Shown: one piece after another, positions 34,038 to 42,832 of the stretch
Numbering within the stretch: position 1 is the first letter of the stretch
Layout of the letters: every line of letters starts with the position of its first letter
Origin: UBA11524 sp965646445
Lineage (GTDB): Bacteria > Bacillota > Clostridia > Christensenellales > Aristaeellaceae
DNA length: 64,000 bases
Direction of reading: 5' to 3'
NCBI GenBank assembly: GCA_965646445.1
Contig: CBFFZW010000002.1
Span: 1 to 64,000, forward strand
Notes under the pieces: generated by a model
What the model saw: only the letters and a program-made list of their open reading frames with translations
Databases searched by the model: none
Told to the model about the DNA's origin: nothing
Position numbers and translations under genes: made by a program

Positions 34038-34275
34038 GCCGCAGGGTGTCAAAAAAGCCCCGGGAGGTGTCGGAGGGCCCGCAGGCCCTCTGACTGTCCA
34101 TCGAAAATCGGCGGCATGTACGGCGATTTTCGTGCTTTTTCGGTAGAAAAAGCTTCCTCACACGAGTGAACGACCGGGAGAATGGCAAAGCCATTCGACC
34201 AGTGAGCGAGTGCTTGAAATGGGGCGAACCCCCCTCAAAAAAGTGGCATAAGCCACTTTTTTGACACACTACGGC
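34038..34275. repeat. Modular palindromic repeat, copy B (MITE-like)
   Basis: This element has 20-base ends that are inverted copies with two mismatches (34038-34057 GCCGCAGGGTGTCAAAAAAG; 34256-34275). It has a core at 34152-34213 matching copy A and a perfect 13-bp hairpin TCAAAAAAGTGGC/GCCACTTTTTTGA (34235-34264). Imperfect direct repeats CGGCTTGAAG(C/T)CAT flank it (34019-34032, 34272-34285). No transposase. It fills most of the 441-base gap after the DUF6273 gene. Confidence 0.7.
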
Positions 34276-34304
34276 TTGAAGTCATGCTTCAGGCCGGTTT
34301 TTTT
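34272..34304 (+). terminator. Intrinsic terminator after the repeat
   Basis: CGGCTTGAAG (34272-34281) pairs with CTTCAGGCCG (34287-34296) with one G-U pair, followed by seven T. It probably served the DUF6273 gene before the repeat came to lie between them. Confidence 0.75.
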
Positions 34305-34441
34305 GTGCGGATCTATGGTGTATGGACACCAAGCCGGAGCAAAGAACAACCGATTCTGCGCAAAACCTACCGATTTACTTTGCCATGAATGGCTATTAAA
34401 ATAGAAGTTAAAGAAAGCAATACGCAAGGAGGCGTTCATTC

Positions 34442-35644
34442 ATGAATCACGCGCGATACGACCAGCTCACAGGCAGCTTTCGGGAGCAGGGAGGCATCCT
34501 GCGGTTGATGCCCAACTTTGTTCCCCGCCGCTTCGGCACCCCCGGCAGGCGGCTTCGGCTTCACCCTGACGATTACTTTGCCATGGGGATGCATCGGGGC
34601 GCCATCAAGGAACGCTGGTTCACCTCCGTCGTTCAGGCGCAGAACGGGCCGGATACGGAGCCCTGCGAAGGCATGAGCCGCGTGATCTGCGGCGGCGACC
34701 CCGAAAAGCAGGTTCTCTTCCGGGACGCGGCGGACATGCTGGGCGCGGAGCTTATTGGCGCGGACGTCATGAAAAAGCACGGCTCCTGGCCCATGTTCGC
34801 CAAGTTTTTCGACTTCAACGAGCCGCTGTTTTTCCACCTGCACCTCAAGCCCGAGCATGCCGCGCTGGTGGGCCGCAACAGCAAGCCCGAGGCCTACTAT
34901 TTCCCCGCGCAGTACAATCCGCACACAGGCACCCTGAACGCAACCTATTTCGGCCTGCGCCAGGACGTGACCAAGGAGGACATCAAGGCGCGCATCCGCG
35001 CTTTCCACACCGGCGATAACCGCATCACCGATCTCTCGACGGCCTTCCGTGTAACCCTGGGCACAGGCTGGTACACCGCGCCCGGCGTGCTGCACGCTCC
35101 CGCTTCCCTGCTAACCTACGAGCCCCAGTGGAACAGCGATGTCAACGCGGTGTTTGAAAACTTCACCGGCGGCCAGGTGTACGGCTACAACCAGCTGGTG
35201 GAGAACTGTCCTGAGGACAAATGGGACGACCTGGATTTCATCGTTGATCTGATCGACTGGGAAATCAACTGCGCCCCGGATTACCAGGCGCGTTACTTCC
35301 GCCCGCCGGTTCTGATCTCGGCGGATTCCGCCCATGAGGAAAAGTGGATCGTCTACGGCACGGAGGGCTATTTCAGCGCCAAGGAGCTGACGGTTCAGCC
35401 CGGGCGGTTCGTTACCATCCGGGAGCCCGGCGCCTTTGGCTGCGTGGTTGTGCAGGGGCACGGCGCCATGAATCAGCTGCCTGTGGAGGCGCCTGTCATG
35501 CTGCGCTTCGGCCAGCCCAGCAGCGACGAATGCTTCGTCAGCGCGGAAACCGCCTTCAGCGGCGTGACCTACGTCAATCACAGCCAGACCGAGCCGCTGG
35601 TGATCCTCAAACACTTCGCCATGGATTACGCCCCCGCGCGCTGA
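34442..35644 (+). CDS. Class I phosphomannose-isomerase-like cupin protein
   Basis: The 400-residue soluble protein resembles class I mannose-6-phosphate isomerases. LFFHLHLKPEHAAL and KPEAYYF correspond to the metal-binding histidine/glutamate region, GVLHAP to a later metal histidine, and the C-terminal part (ELTVQPGRFVTIREPGAFG) to the second cupin. The N-terminal 100 residues are unlike the usual ManA start, so the substrate may differ. AAGGAGG precedes the ATG, and a GCCAT-N2-ATGGC inverted repeat (34382-34393) lies upstream. It opens the carbohydrate island; a terminator at 35678 ends the unit. Confidence 0.7.
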   Translation: MNHARYDQLTGSFREQGGILRLMPNFVPRRFGTPGRRLRLHPDDYFAMGMHRGAIKERWFTSVVQAQNGPDTEPCEGMSRVICGGDPEKQVLFRDAADMLGAELIGADVMKKHGSWPMFAKFFDFNEPLFFHLHLKPEHAALVGRNSKPEAYYFPAQYNPHTGTLNATYFGLRQDVTKEDIKARIRAFHTGDNRITDLSTAFRVTLGTGWYTAPGVLHAPASLLTYEPQWNSDVNAVFENFTGGQVYGYNQLVENCPEDKWDDLDFIVDLIDWEINCAPDYQARYFRPPVLISADSAHEEKWIVYGTEGYFSAKELTVQPGRFVTIREPGAFGCVVVQGHGAMNQLPVEAPVMLRFGQPSSDECFVSAETAFSGVTYVNHSQTEPLVILKHFAMDYAPAR

Positions 35645-35677
35645 CCGCATCCATCATCCTGCCATATCTGTCACCGA

Positions 35678-35719
35678 GCATCGGAGGATTCACCGGACGT
35701 ATCCCCTCCGATGCTTTTT
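35678..35719 (+). terminator. Intrinsic terminator
   Basis: GCATCGGAGG (35678-35687) pairs with CCTCCGATGC (35705-35714), followed by TTTTT, 34 bases after the cupin gene. Confidence 0.85.
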
Positions 35720-35788
35720 CCACATCAAGCGTTGGGGGAAGCTCCGCCATCCGCCATGGCGGATTTCCCCGTGAAAGAAGACAATACC

Positions 35789-36334
35789 ATGCGAGAAAAA
35801 TTCAAATCCACGGTGTTCATCCGTTACTTCGTTTCTTACATGGCCGCCGTATCGCTGCTGGTGGCGCTGGCCTGCACCGCGCTGTTTTCCAGCGCCGTAG
35901 GCCATTATCAGGCTGAAAAGGAGCGCTCGGTCGAGTTCCAGCTTCGACAGGCAGCCGATGCCTTTTCCTCGGTGATGGAGGAATGCGTCAATGTCACCTA
36001 CCAGATCGCTTTCAACAACGAGCTTTCCCAGAGCTGGCTGGAAAATCACCCGGTTCATGTCATCGAGGGCAGGAACAGGCTGTCCGAATACCTGCAGGGC
36101 AACGCTTTTGCCGAGAATATCCTGCTTTATTTCCCCGGCAGCGATATTGTTTACACCAACAACGGCACCATGGACGCCTCCCTGGCGTCGGAGCATGGAA
36201 AGCTGAATCTGATAACGGCCAAGCGGGTCTTCAACGGTCAGGAAAAAACGCTTTTGACCTATCAGCCGCAGCAGCGCAATTTCATTTTGTATACTTATTT
36301 CTATTCCTATAAGAACCAAAGCAGGGGCGTGTGA
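35789..36334 (+). CDS. AraC/YesN-type membrane regulator, N-terminal part (frameshifted)
   Basis: This 181-residue piece consists of a first membrane helix (about residues 11-35, FVSYMAAVSLLVALACTALF) and the first half of an extracellular sensor domain. It stops at a TGA (36332-36334) exactly where the next frame begins. If one G were added in GGCGTGTGATC, the protein would read straight on as SRGVVIYALNGDQV into the following reading frame. The sum (about 730 residues) is the normal size and layout of clostridial membrane AraC regulators of sugar-uptake operons. It is either a disrupted gene, a programmed frameshift or a sequence error. Confidence 0.75.
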   Translation: MREKFKSTVFIRYFVSYMAAVSLLVALACTALFSSAVGHYQAEKERSVEFQLRQAADAFSSVMEECVNVTYQIAFNNELSQSWLENHPVHVIEGRNRLSEYLQGNAFAENILLYFPGSDIVYTNNGTMDASLASEHGKLNLITAKRVFNGQEKTLLTYQPQQRNFILYTYFYSYKNQSRGV

Positions 36335-37974
36335 TCTACGCCCTGAACGGAGATCAGGTGCAGAAGCTGCTTCACTCCTACCTGGGCTCCCTGGACGCCT
36401 ACGCGCTGTACAGCGGCGAAAATCTCCTTCATGCCTTCGCCTGGGACGCGGCGTATGTCGATCCTCAGCAGCTGCCGGCTGTCGGCGGGGAAACCGTCCA
36501 TTTTACCAAGGGCTCCCGCACGGTGATCGCCGCGGCTGACCCGGAACGTCCGCTGACCTATCTGGGCGTCTATACCACGGGAATGCCGCTGGGCCTCGAC
36601 AGAAGCATGAGCCTCTACCTGCTGCTGATGCTGCTCCTGGGCGTGCTGCTCTCCTATGCCTTTGCCCGACGCCATCACAAGCCGATCAGCCAGCTGATGC
36701 AGCTCTCCGCCGACGGCGCGGAGCAGACCGCCGGAACAGACGTATACCGCAACGAGCTGGAATACATCCGCACAGCCATGCTCACCAGCCGCAAGCAGAA
36801 CGATTCCCTGCTGCTGAATCTCCAGACCCAGCAGCAGCGCCTTCGCGAGGAGATGCTCAGCAGGCTGATGGGCGGCTTCGAGGGCAGCGAAGCCCTGGAA
36901 ACGGTCAAGGCTCACGTTGACTTTGACATCGACCGCACACCCTATCGCGTGCTGGCGCTCTTTGTCGCCACCGACGACGGCTGTTTATGGCAGCGCGAGC
37001 TGCTGGACAGCCTCACCGACCGCCTGCGCTCCATGGCCGCCATGACGCAATACAACGACTGCGTTGTGCTGGTCACGGCGGACGAGCTCCACGGCCAGGT
37101 GATCCAAACCGTCAAGGACACCGTCGCCGCGCTCTACGGCGAGGATACGGTGGCGCTCTCCATCTGCACAAGCCTGCCGCATCTGTCGGCCAAGACCTTG
37201 CCGGAAGCCGTCCTGGAAGCGCTGATGGCCCTCAGCCACATCATGGACAGCGGCCCTCAGCCCAGCGAGGCCGTCAAATATGCCGCCCCCGCCGAGCCGG
37301 CGGGCAACCAGCAGCGCTACCTGGAAAAGGAGTTCGCCCTGCGCGTCAGTCAGGGCAACGAGTCCGGGGCCATGGCCTGCCTGGATGAAATGCAGAGCCA
37401 GAGCGTTGCCGACGGCCAGTATCAGTACAGCAGCTACCGTCTGCTGAGCGTGCTGTGGCAGAGCATCCTGGATATGCCCATGGCCTGCGACGAGGAACGC
37501 CTGCGCTGGAGCGGCCAGATGGACGCCCTCAAGGATACGGCCAGGAGCATGAACCCGCTGCAATTCCGCGCCCAGGTCGCGGCGCTGCTGACCGAGGTGT
37601 GCGACATGTACCGCCTCAGCCAGGCACAGCAGGCGCAGCGTCAGGCCCAGGATGTGCACTGCTTCATTGAGGAGAATTTCTGCGATCACAACCTGGGCCT
37701 GAATACCCTGGCGGATGAATTCGGTCATTCCAGCTATTATTGGAGCCGGTATATCAAGGAAACCTTCGGGGTGAACTTTGTTGTTCTGCTCCGTCGGCTG
37801 CGCATGGACAAGGCCCGGCAGCTGCTCTCCTCCACCCAAATGTCCCTGGGCGACATCGTGAACGCCATCGGCTATGTGGACGCCACCAGCTTCATCCGCC
37901 GCTTCAAGGAGGAGGAGGGCATGACGCCCGCTCAATGGCGCGCAAGCCGGGGGAATCCGGCTGAAAGGCCGTAG
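36331..37974 (+). CDS. AraC/YesN-type membrane regulator, C-terminal part (frameshifted)
   Basis: This 547-residue continuation carries the rest of the sensor domain (about residues 1-95), a second membrane helix (SLYLLLMLLLGVLLSYAF), a coiled linker, a middle regulatory domain and a C-terminal AraC DNA-binding domain of about 100 residues (EENFCDHNLGLNTLADEFGHSSYYWSRYIKETFG, then ATSFIRRFKEEEGMTPAQWR). Read alone it would begin at a GTG with only a weak AGGGG nearby, which argues for one original gene. The sugar ABC transporter starts 135 bases downstream and is its likely target. Confidence 0.82.
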   Translation: MIYALNGDQVQKLLHSYLGSLDAYALYSGENLLHAFAWDAAYVDPQQLPAVGGETVHFTKGSRTVIAAADPERPLTYLGVYTTGMPLGLDRSMSLYLLLMLLLGVLLSYAFARRHHKPISQLMQLSADGAEQTAGTDVYRNELEYIRTAMLTSRKQNDSLLLNLQTQQQRLREEMLSRLMGGFEGSEALETVKAHVDFDIDRTPYRVLALFVATDDGCLWQRELLDSLTDRLRSMAAMTQYNDCVVLVTADELHGQVIQTVKDTVAALYGEDTVALSICTSLPHLSAKTLPEAVLEALMALSHIMDSGPQPSEAVKYAAPAEPAGNQQRYLEKEFALRVSQGNESGAMACLDEMQSQSVADGQYQYSSYRLLSVLWQSILDMPMACDEERLRWSGQMDALKDTARSMNPLQFRAQVAALLTEVCDMYRLSQAQQAQRQAQDVHCFIEENFCDHNLGLNTLADEFGHSSYYWSRYIKETFGVNFVVLLRRLRMDKARQLLSSTQMSLGDIVNAIGYVDATSFIRRFKEEEGMTPAQWRASRGNPAERP

Positions 37975-38029
37975 CATCGGTTGTTCATGCGCCGAGCAAG
38001 TTTAACCCATCCGGGCAAAAACCGCCCTG

Positions 38030-38058
38030 TTTACACAAAAAGCATCTTCCATTATGCT
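38030..38058 (+). promoter_or_regulatory. Promoter of the first sugar ABC operon
   Basis: TTTACA (38030-38035) and TATGCT (38053-38058) are 17 bases apart, 51 bases before the first permease. It is a moderate match, as expected for an AraC-activated promoter. Confidence 0.55.
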
Positions 38059-38109
38059 GAAGTCACGGTTCCTCACGCCCTCCAACAAAGGCACGGAAGG
38101 ATGACAAGG

Positions 38110-39027
38110 ATGCAACATGCTCAATCAACGGTTCTCAGGAAGCTCCGGCGCGGCGGAAGCCTCTACCTGTTTCTGCTCCCCGCCCTGTGCTATTACCTGC
38201 TTTTTTGCTATGCGCCCATGTACGGCCTGCAGATCGCCTTCAAAAATTTCATGCCTGTCAAGGGCATCGAGGGCAGCGACTGGGTGGGGCTGGCCAATTT
38301 CCAGCGCTTCATGTCCTCGCCCAACTTCACCACCATCGTGGGCAACACGCTCGCCATCAGCCTGACGACGCTGATCCTGGGCTTCCCCGCCCCGCTGCTG
38401 TTCGCCCTGGCGCTCAACGAGATTCATCACAAGCGCTTCAAGAGCATTGTGCAGACGGTCTCCTACGCGCCTCATTTCATCTCCGTCGTCGTCATGGTCA
38501 GCATGATTACCATGTTCCTCAATGAGGATTACGGCGTCATCACGCATCTGGTGATGGCCCTGGGCGGCGAGCAGGCCAATTACCTGACCCAGCCGGACAA
38601 GTTCGTGGCCATCTACGTTCTTTCCGGCATCTGGCAGGGGCTGGGCTGGGGCTCCATCATCTATCTGGCGGCGCTGACCGGCATTGACCCCTGTCTGCAC
38701 GAGGCCGCGATGATCGACGGAGCCACACGCTGGCAGCGCATCTGGCACATCAACCTCAGCGGCATCATGCCCACCATCGTCACCATGCTGATCCTCCGCT
38801 GCGGCAACCTGATGTCCGTGGGCTATGAGAAGGCCTTCCTGATGCAGAATCCGCTGAATCTGTCCGCGTCGGAAATCATTTCGACCTATGTGTACAAATA
38901 CGGCCTTCAGCGGTTTCAGTACAGCTTTTCCTCTGCGGTGGGGCTGTTCAACAACATCATCAACTGCATCCTGCTGGTGATGGTGAACACCGCCGCCCGC
39001 AAGATGGGTGAATCCGGCATTTTCTGA
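38110..39027 (+). CDS. Carbohydrate ABC transporter permease (LplB family)
   Basis: This 305-residue inner-membrane permease has six predicted helices, opening YLFLLPALCYYLLFCYAPMYGLQIAFKNF as in LplB/YtcO proteins. The cytoplasmic EAA loop is EAAMIDGATRWQRIWHINL. ATG 38110 is 9 bases after GGAAGG; the ATG at 38101 touches that site. With the next two genes it forms the transporter permease/permease/binding-protein set. No ATPase gene is nearby, so a shared MsmX-type ATPase encoded elsewhere probably energises it. Confidence 0.9.
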   Translation: MQHAQSTVLRKLRRGGSLYLFLLPALCYYLLFCYAPMYGLQIAFKNFMPVKGIEGSDWVGLANFQRFMSSPNFTTIVGNTLAISLTTLILGFPAPLLFALALNEIHHKRFKSIVQTVSYAPHFISVVVMVSMITMFLNEDYGVITHLVMALGGEQANYLTQPDKFVAIYVLSGIWQGLGWGSIIYLAALTGIDPCLHEAAMIDGATRWQRIWHINLSGIMPTIVTMLILRCGNLMSVGYEKAFLMQNPLNLSASEIISTYVYKYGLQRFQYSFSSAVGLFNNIINCILLVMVNTAARKMGESGIF

Positions 39028-39052
39028 TGAAGCGAAGGGAGGAAAGACGCCC

Positions 39053-39976
39053 ATGATTCAAGCCAAGCAAAAAAGGGCCGGGCGCAGGCCCGTCAGCAAG
39101 GACGATCTGATAACCGATCTGGTGGTGTACGGTCTGTGCCTGCTGGTGCTCCTGCTGGTGGCCTACCCGATGGTCTACGTCATCAGCTGCTCCTTCAGCA
39201 ACCCGGACGCGGTGATCCGCTGCGAAGTAACGCTGCTGCCCCGGGGGCTGACGCTGGACGGCTACAAGCAAATTGTGGACTACAAGCCCATCTGGACAGG
39301 CTACCGCAACACCATTTTCTATACGGTCACAGCCACGGCGCTGAACCTGCTTGTCACCGTGCCCTGCGCCTACGCTCTCTCCCGCAGGGAATTGTGGGGC
39401 CGCAAGCAATTCATGGCGCTCTTCACCTTCACCATGTTCTTCAGCGACGGCATGATCCCCCATTATCTGCTGATGAAGGATCTGCGGCTGCTCAACACCG
39501 TCTGGGCCATGATTATCCCCGGCGCGGTCTCCACCTACAACATGATTATCACCCGCACGTTTTTCGAGAACAGCATCCCCCCGGAGGTGCAGGAGGCCGC
39601 CATCATCGACGGTTGCGGCAACAGCAGGCTGTTCTTCTCCGTGGTGCTGCCCCTGTCCAAGCCCATCATCGCCGTGCTGATTCTGTTCTACGGCGTGGGC
39701 CACTGGAACGCCTACTTCAACGCCATGATCTACCTCAGCGACGCCGAATTGTATCCCCTGCAGCTCATCCTGCGCAACATTCTGCTGCTGGGCGAAATGA
39801 ACGACATGATGGGCCTGGACGCGGAATCCCAGCGGATGCTGATTTACCTGATGCGCCTCAAGGAAGTGATGAAGTACGGCATCATCGTCCTGGCCTCCCT
39901 GCCGATGATGATCCTCTATCCCTTCCTGCAGAAGTACTTTGTCCAAGGCGTCATGGTCGGCGCGATCAAGGGCTGA
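39053..39976 (+). CDS. Carbohydrate ABC transporter permease (YtcP family)
   Basis: This second permease of the pair has 307 residues and six helices. MVYVISCSFSNPDAV follows the first helix, and the EAA loop is EAAIIDGCGNSRLFFSVVL. GGGAGG precedes ATG 39053; the frame's earlier start overlaps the first permease. YtcP-type permeases partner LplB-type ones in import of complex oligosaccharides or uronate sugars in Firmicutes. Confidence 0.9.
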   Translation: MIQAKQKRAGRRPVSKDDLITDLVVYGLCLLVLLLVAYPMVYVISCSFSNPDAVIRCEVTLLPRGLTLDGYKQIVDYKPIWTGYRNTIFYTVTATALNLLVTVPCAYALSRRELWGRKQFMALFTFTMFFSDGMIPHYLLMKDLRLLNTVWAMIIPGAVSTYNMIITRTFFENSIPPEVQEAAIIDGCGNSRLFFSVVLPLSKPIIAVLILFYGVGHWNAYFNAMIYLSDAELYPLQLILRNILLLGEMNDMMGLDAESQRMLIYLMRLKEVMKYGIIVLASLPMMILYPFLQKYFVQGVMVGAIKG

Positions 39977-40075
39977 CAATCCCTGCCAGCAGAAGAAAGG
40001 AGGCCCGAAGCACAACCCGGTCGGCCCTGTATCCCATCCCGACTCACACTGATACAAAGAAAGGAAACGTTCACC

Positions 40076-41674
40076 ATGAAAAGAAAGATTTCCATCCTGG
40101 TTCTCACGGTCATGCTGCTGACCTCCGTACTGTGTCTCCCCGCCTCCGCCGTTACCGTCAACAAGACCGGCCTGCCCATTACCGATGAGGTCGTCACCCT
40201 GACCGTCCTCTTCCCCCGCAAGGCCTCCCACGGCGATTTCGACCAGATGTGGTACATGGACGAGCTGGAAGCCCGCACCAACATCCGTCTGGACTTCAAG
40301 CTGGCCGATTCCTCCGGCTTCACGGAAAAGAAGAACCTGGCCTTCGCCTCCAACGACTATTCGGACATCATGTTCAACAGCCTGTCCACCAGCGACATCG
40401 CCTCCCTGGGCGCCCAGGGCATCCTGGTGGATCTGAAGCCCTATCTGGAGGAGTACGCCCCCAATGTGGTGCATCTGCTCAACACCGTGTCCGATACCGC
40501 GTGGATGACCGTCACCAGCCCGGACGGCGCCATCTACGCTCTGCCCACCTTCAACACCGTGGAGCGCGACCAGATTCAGGACACCCGCATCTTCATCAAC
40601 AAACAGTGGCTTGACAACCTTGGCCTTGAGGTACCCACCACGCTGACCGAGCTGTACGACGTGCTGGTGGCCTTCCGCGACCAGGACGCCAACGGCAACG
40701 GCGATCCCAGTGACGAGATCCCCGTGGTCGGCCGCGCCGATCAGGCCCTGAACCGTCTGGTGCTGTGCGCCCTGGGCTATACCCGGGCCCGGGAAGACTT
40801 CATTGACGGCGAGTACATCTACGTTCCCACCACCGACGCTTACCGCGAGTACCTGACGTACATGAACAAGCTCTACACGGAGGGCCTGCTGGACAAGGAA
40901 TACTTCACCCAGACCGCCGAACAGTCCAACGCCAAGGTTGTGGACATGCGTGCCGGCTTGTGCATGAGTCCTCAGGTCATCATGCCCTCCCAGGAACAAT
41001 ATGAGCAGTATATTTTTATCCCCGCGCTGAAGAACGAAAAGACCGGCGAGCGCATCTGGCCCCGGGAAGCCTCCTTCGGCGCCGGCTTCGGCACGCTGCT
41101 GGCCGTCACCAACAAGTGCCAGAACGTGGAGGCCGCCGTCCGCCTGGCGGACTATCTGACCACCGTGGAGGGCACCATGCTCACCCGCTGCGGCAACGAG
41201 TACGGCACCCTGGACAACGACGGCGGCTATGAAAAGTACGAGGAAGACGGCGTGGTGAAGTACCGCCTGCACAACAACGGCTTCTCCAACTACGGCGCGT
41301 ATCGCTACTCCATCGCACCCATGGACATTATCCACACCTTCTCCCCGGAGATCAACGCCATCATCGTGGCCAATGACCCGCAGAATCAGTTTGTCACCGA
41401 CCAGACCTACGCCAGCGGCAACCTGGAGGTCATGCGCGAGGAAATCCCCAACATCATCCTTTCCGCCGAGGATTCCGACCGTCTGGCCTTCCTGGTGGAT
41501 CTGAACAGCTATGTGGATCAGATGGACGCGAAGTTCATCACCGGCATGCTGGAAATCAACGATGAGACTTGGGCTTCCTTTCAGCAGGACCTGCAGGCCC
41601 TGCGGGTAGACGAGCTCATCCGCATCAAGCAGGCGGCCTACACCAACGCCATGAACATGATCGGCAAGGAGTAA
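40076..41674 (+). CDS. Carbohydrate ABC transporter substrate-binding protein (LipO/YtcQ-like)
   Basis: This 532-residue exported binding protein has a signal peptide (residues 1-25, ending PASA) followed by a two-lobed family-1 fold. The loop DQDANGNGDPSDEIP resembles the calcium-binding-like loop common in large LipO-type binding proteins. It has no lipobox: Cys20 is preceded by SVL. The ligand is unknown, but the sialidase-like and aldolase genes that follow suggest an acidic or N-acetylated glycan. AAAGGAAA precedes the ATG. Confidence 0.88.
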   Translation: MKRKISILVLTVMLLTSVLCLPASAVTVNKTGLPITDEVVTLTVLFPRKASHGDFDQMWYMDELEARTNIRLDFKLADSSGFTEKKNLAFASNDYSDIMFNSLSTSDIASLGAQGILVDLKPYLEEYAPNVVHLLNTVSDTAWMTVTSPDGAIYALPTFNTVERDQIQDTRIFINKQWLDNLGLEVPTTLTELYDVLVAFRDQDANGNGDPSDEIPVVGRADQALNRLVLCALGYTRAREDFIDGEYIYVPTTDAYREYLTYMNKLYTEGLLDKEYFTQTAEQSNAKVVDMRAGLCMSPQVIMPSQEQYEQYIFIPALKNEKTGERIWPREASFGAGFGTLLAVTNKCQNVEAAVRLADYLTTVEGTMLTRCGNEYGTLDNDGGYEKYEEDGVVKYRLHNNGFSNYGAYRYSIAPMDIIHTFSPEINAIIVANDPQNQFVTDQTYASGNLEVMREEIPNIILSAEDSDRLAFLVDLNSYVDQMDAKFITGMLEINDETWASFQQDLQALRVDELIRIKQAAYTNAMNMIGKE

Positions 41675-41677
41675 ACC

Positions 41678-42748
41678 ATGAACCGAATGATTAACGGGGA
41701 GGGCGCGCCGTCATTCCAGGCGGCCCCCTTCCCCCGGGGCATCACCTACCAGAGCATGTACCAGCCCGACCCGGCCTATCCCTTCCTGGACGATACGGCC
41801 CTTGGCATGTGGCAGGGGCGGATCATCTGCGCGTGGTACAACTGCACCCAGGGCGAGATCCGCGGGGATACGATCATCCGCGGCCGCTGGTCCGCTGACG
41901 GCGGAAAAACCTGGACGGATCAGGAGATCATCGCCGCCTCCCCGGATGAGAGCGTCCACTATGTGCCCGTCAGCTTCACCGACGACGGCAAGGACTTCTA
42001 CGCCTTCGTCACCCGCATGTGCGGCCACGACCAGCCCACGGGCTATGAGATTTTCCGCTATACCGGCTCCGGCTGGGAAAGCGTGGCCCTGCGGGAGGAT
42101 CGGATGCTCATCAACACCCCCGCCTATCGCATGGACGACGGCCATTACCTGATGGCGGGCCGTGTGTGCTTCCCCGGCTATCCGCACCCGGAAATCCCCA
42201 ACGTGGCCGTCAGCGAAACCAGCGATGTGCTGTCTCCTTACAGGATGATCGAATTTGACGGCCCCTGGCGGCAGGAAAACTTCACCCTGCGCTACCCTGA
42301 AACGGCGGTCATCATCGACGGCAGGGACATCACGGCCTTCGTCCGGGGCGAGGGCTTCACCCGCCAGGCCCAAGAGCGGCCCTATCGCTTCACCAGCGAC
42401 GATTACGGACGCACCTGGTCTCAGGGCGAACTGACGGATCTGCCCTGCATCGGCTCCAAGCTGTTCGGCGGCATTTTGAGCAACGGCCTGAGCTACCTGG
42501 TCTTCAGCGCCGAAAATGATCGGAACAACAACCGCTCCCTGCTGGCGCTGGCCGTCAGCAGGCGCGGCGAGGATCACATCAGCCGCCGCTATCGTCTGCT
42601 GGACGGCCCCCATGAGGCCACGGGGCTCATCCCCGAATGGTCGTACCCCTGCAGCATGGAGTATGACGGAAAGCTGTACATCGCCTGCACCAGCCACAAA
42701 TCCGGCGCCATCCTGATGACCATCCCCCTCGCCTCCCTGGAAGCGTAA
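41678..42748 (+). CDS. BNR-repeat sialidase-like protein, no signal peptide
   Basis: This 356-residue beta-propeller protein has two clear Asp boxes (SADGGKTW about residue 74 and SDDYGRTW about residue 244), the fold of exo-sialidases. It begins GITYQSMYQ without a signal peptide, so it should act inside the cell on imported glycan. The sialidase arginine triad cannot be assigned with certainty, and BNR proteins include other glycosidases. AAGGAG is 7 bases before the ATG. It lies between the transporter and an N-acetylneuraminate-lyase-like gene, which supports sialic-acid or similar substrates. Confidence 0.72.
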   Translation: MNRMINGEGAPSFQAAPFPRGITYQSMYQPDPAYPFLDDTALGMWQGRIICAWYNCTQGEIRGDTIIRGRWSADGGKTWTDQEIIAASPDESVHYVPVSFTDDGKDFYAFVTRMCGHDQPTGYEIFRYTGSGWESVALREDRMLINTPAYRMDDGHYLMAGRVCFPGYPHPEIPNVAVSETSDVLSPYRMIEFDGPWRQENFTLRYPETAVIIDGRDITAFVRGEGFTRQAQERPYRFTSDDYGRTWSQGELTDLPCIGSKLFGGILSNGLSYLVFSAENDRNNNRSLLALAVSRRGEDHISRRYRLLDGPHEATGLIPEWSYPCSMEYDGKLYIACTSHKSGAILMTIPLASLEA

Positions 42749-42832
42749 GGAAAAAACCACGATATATGCATGACTTGGACGGACGCTGCCCCCGGGCGCG
42801 TCCGTTCCATCTGAAACGGAGTGAAATCTGCC

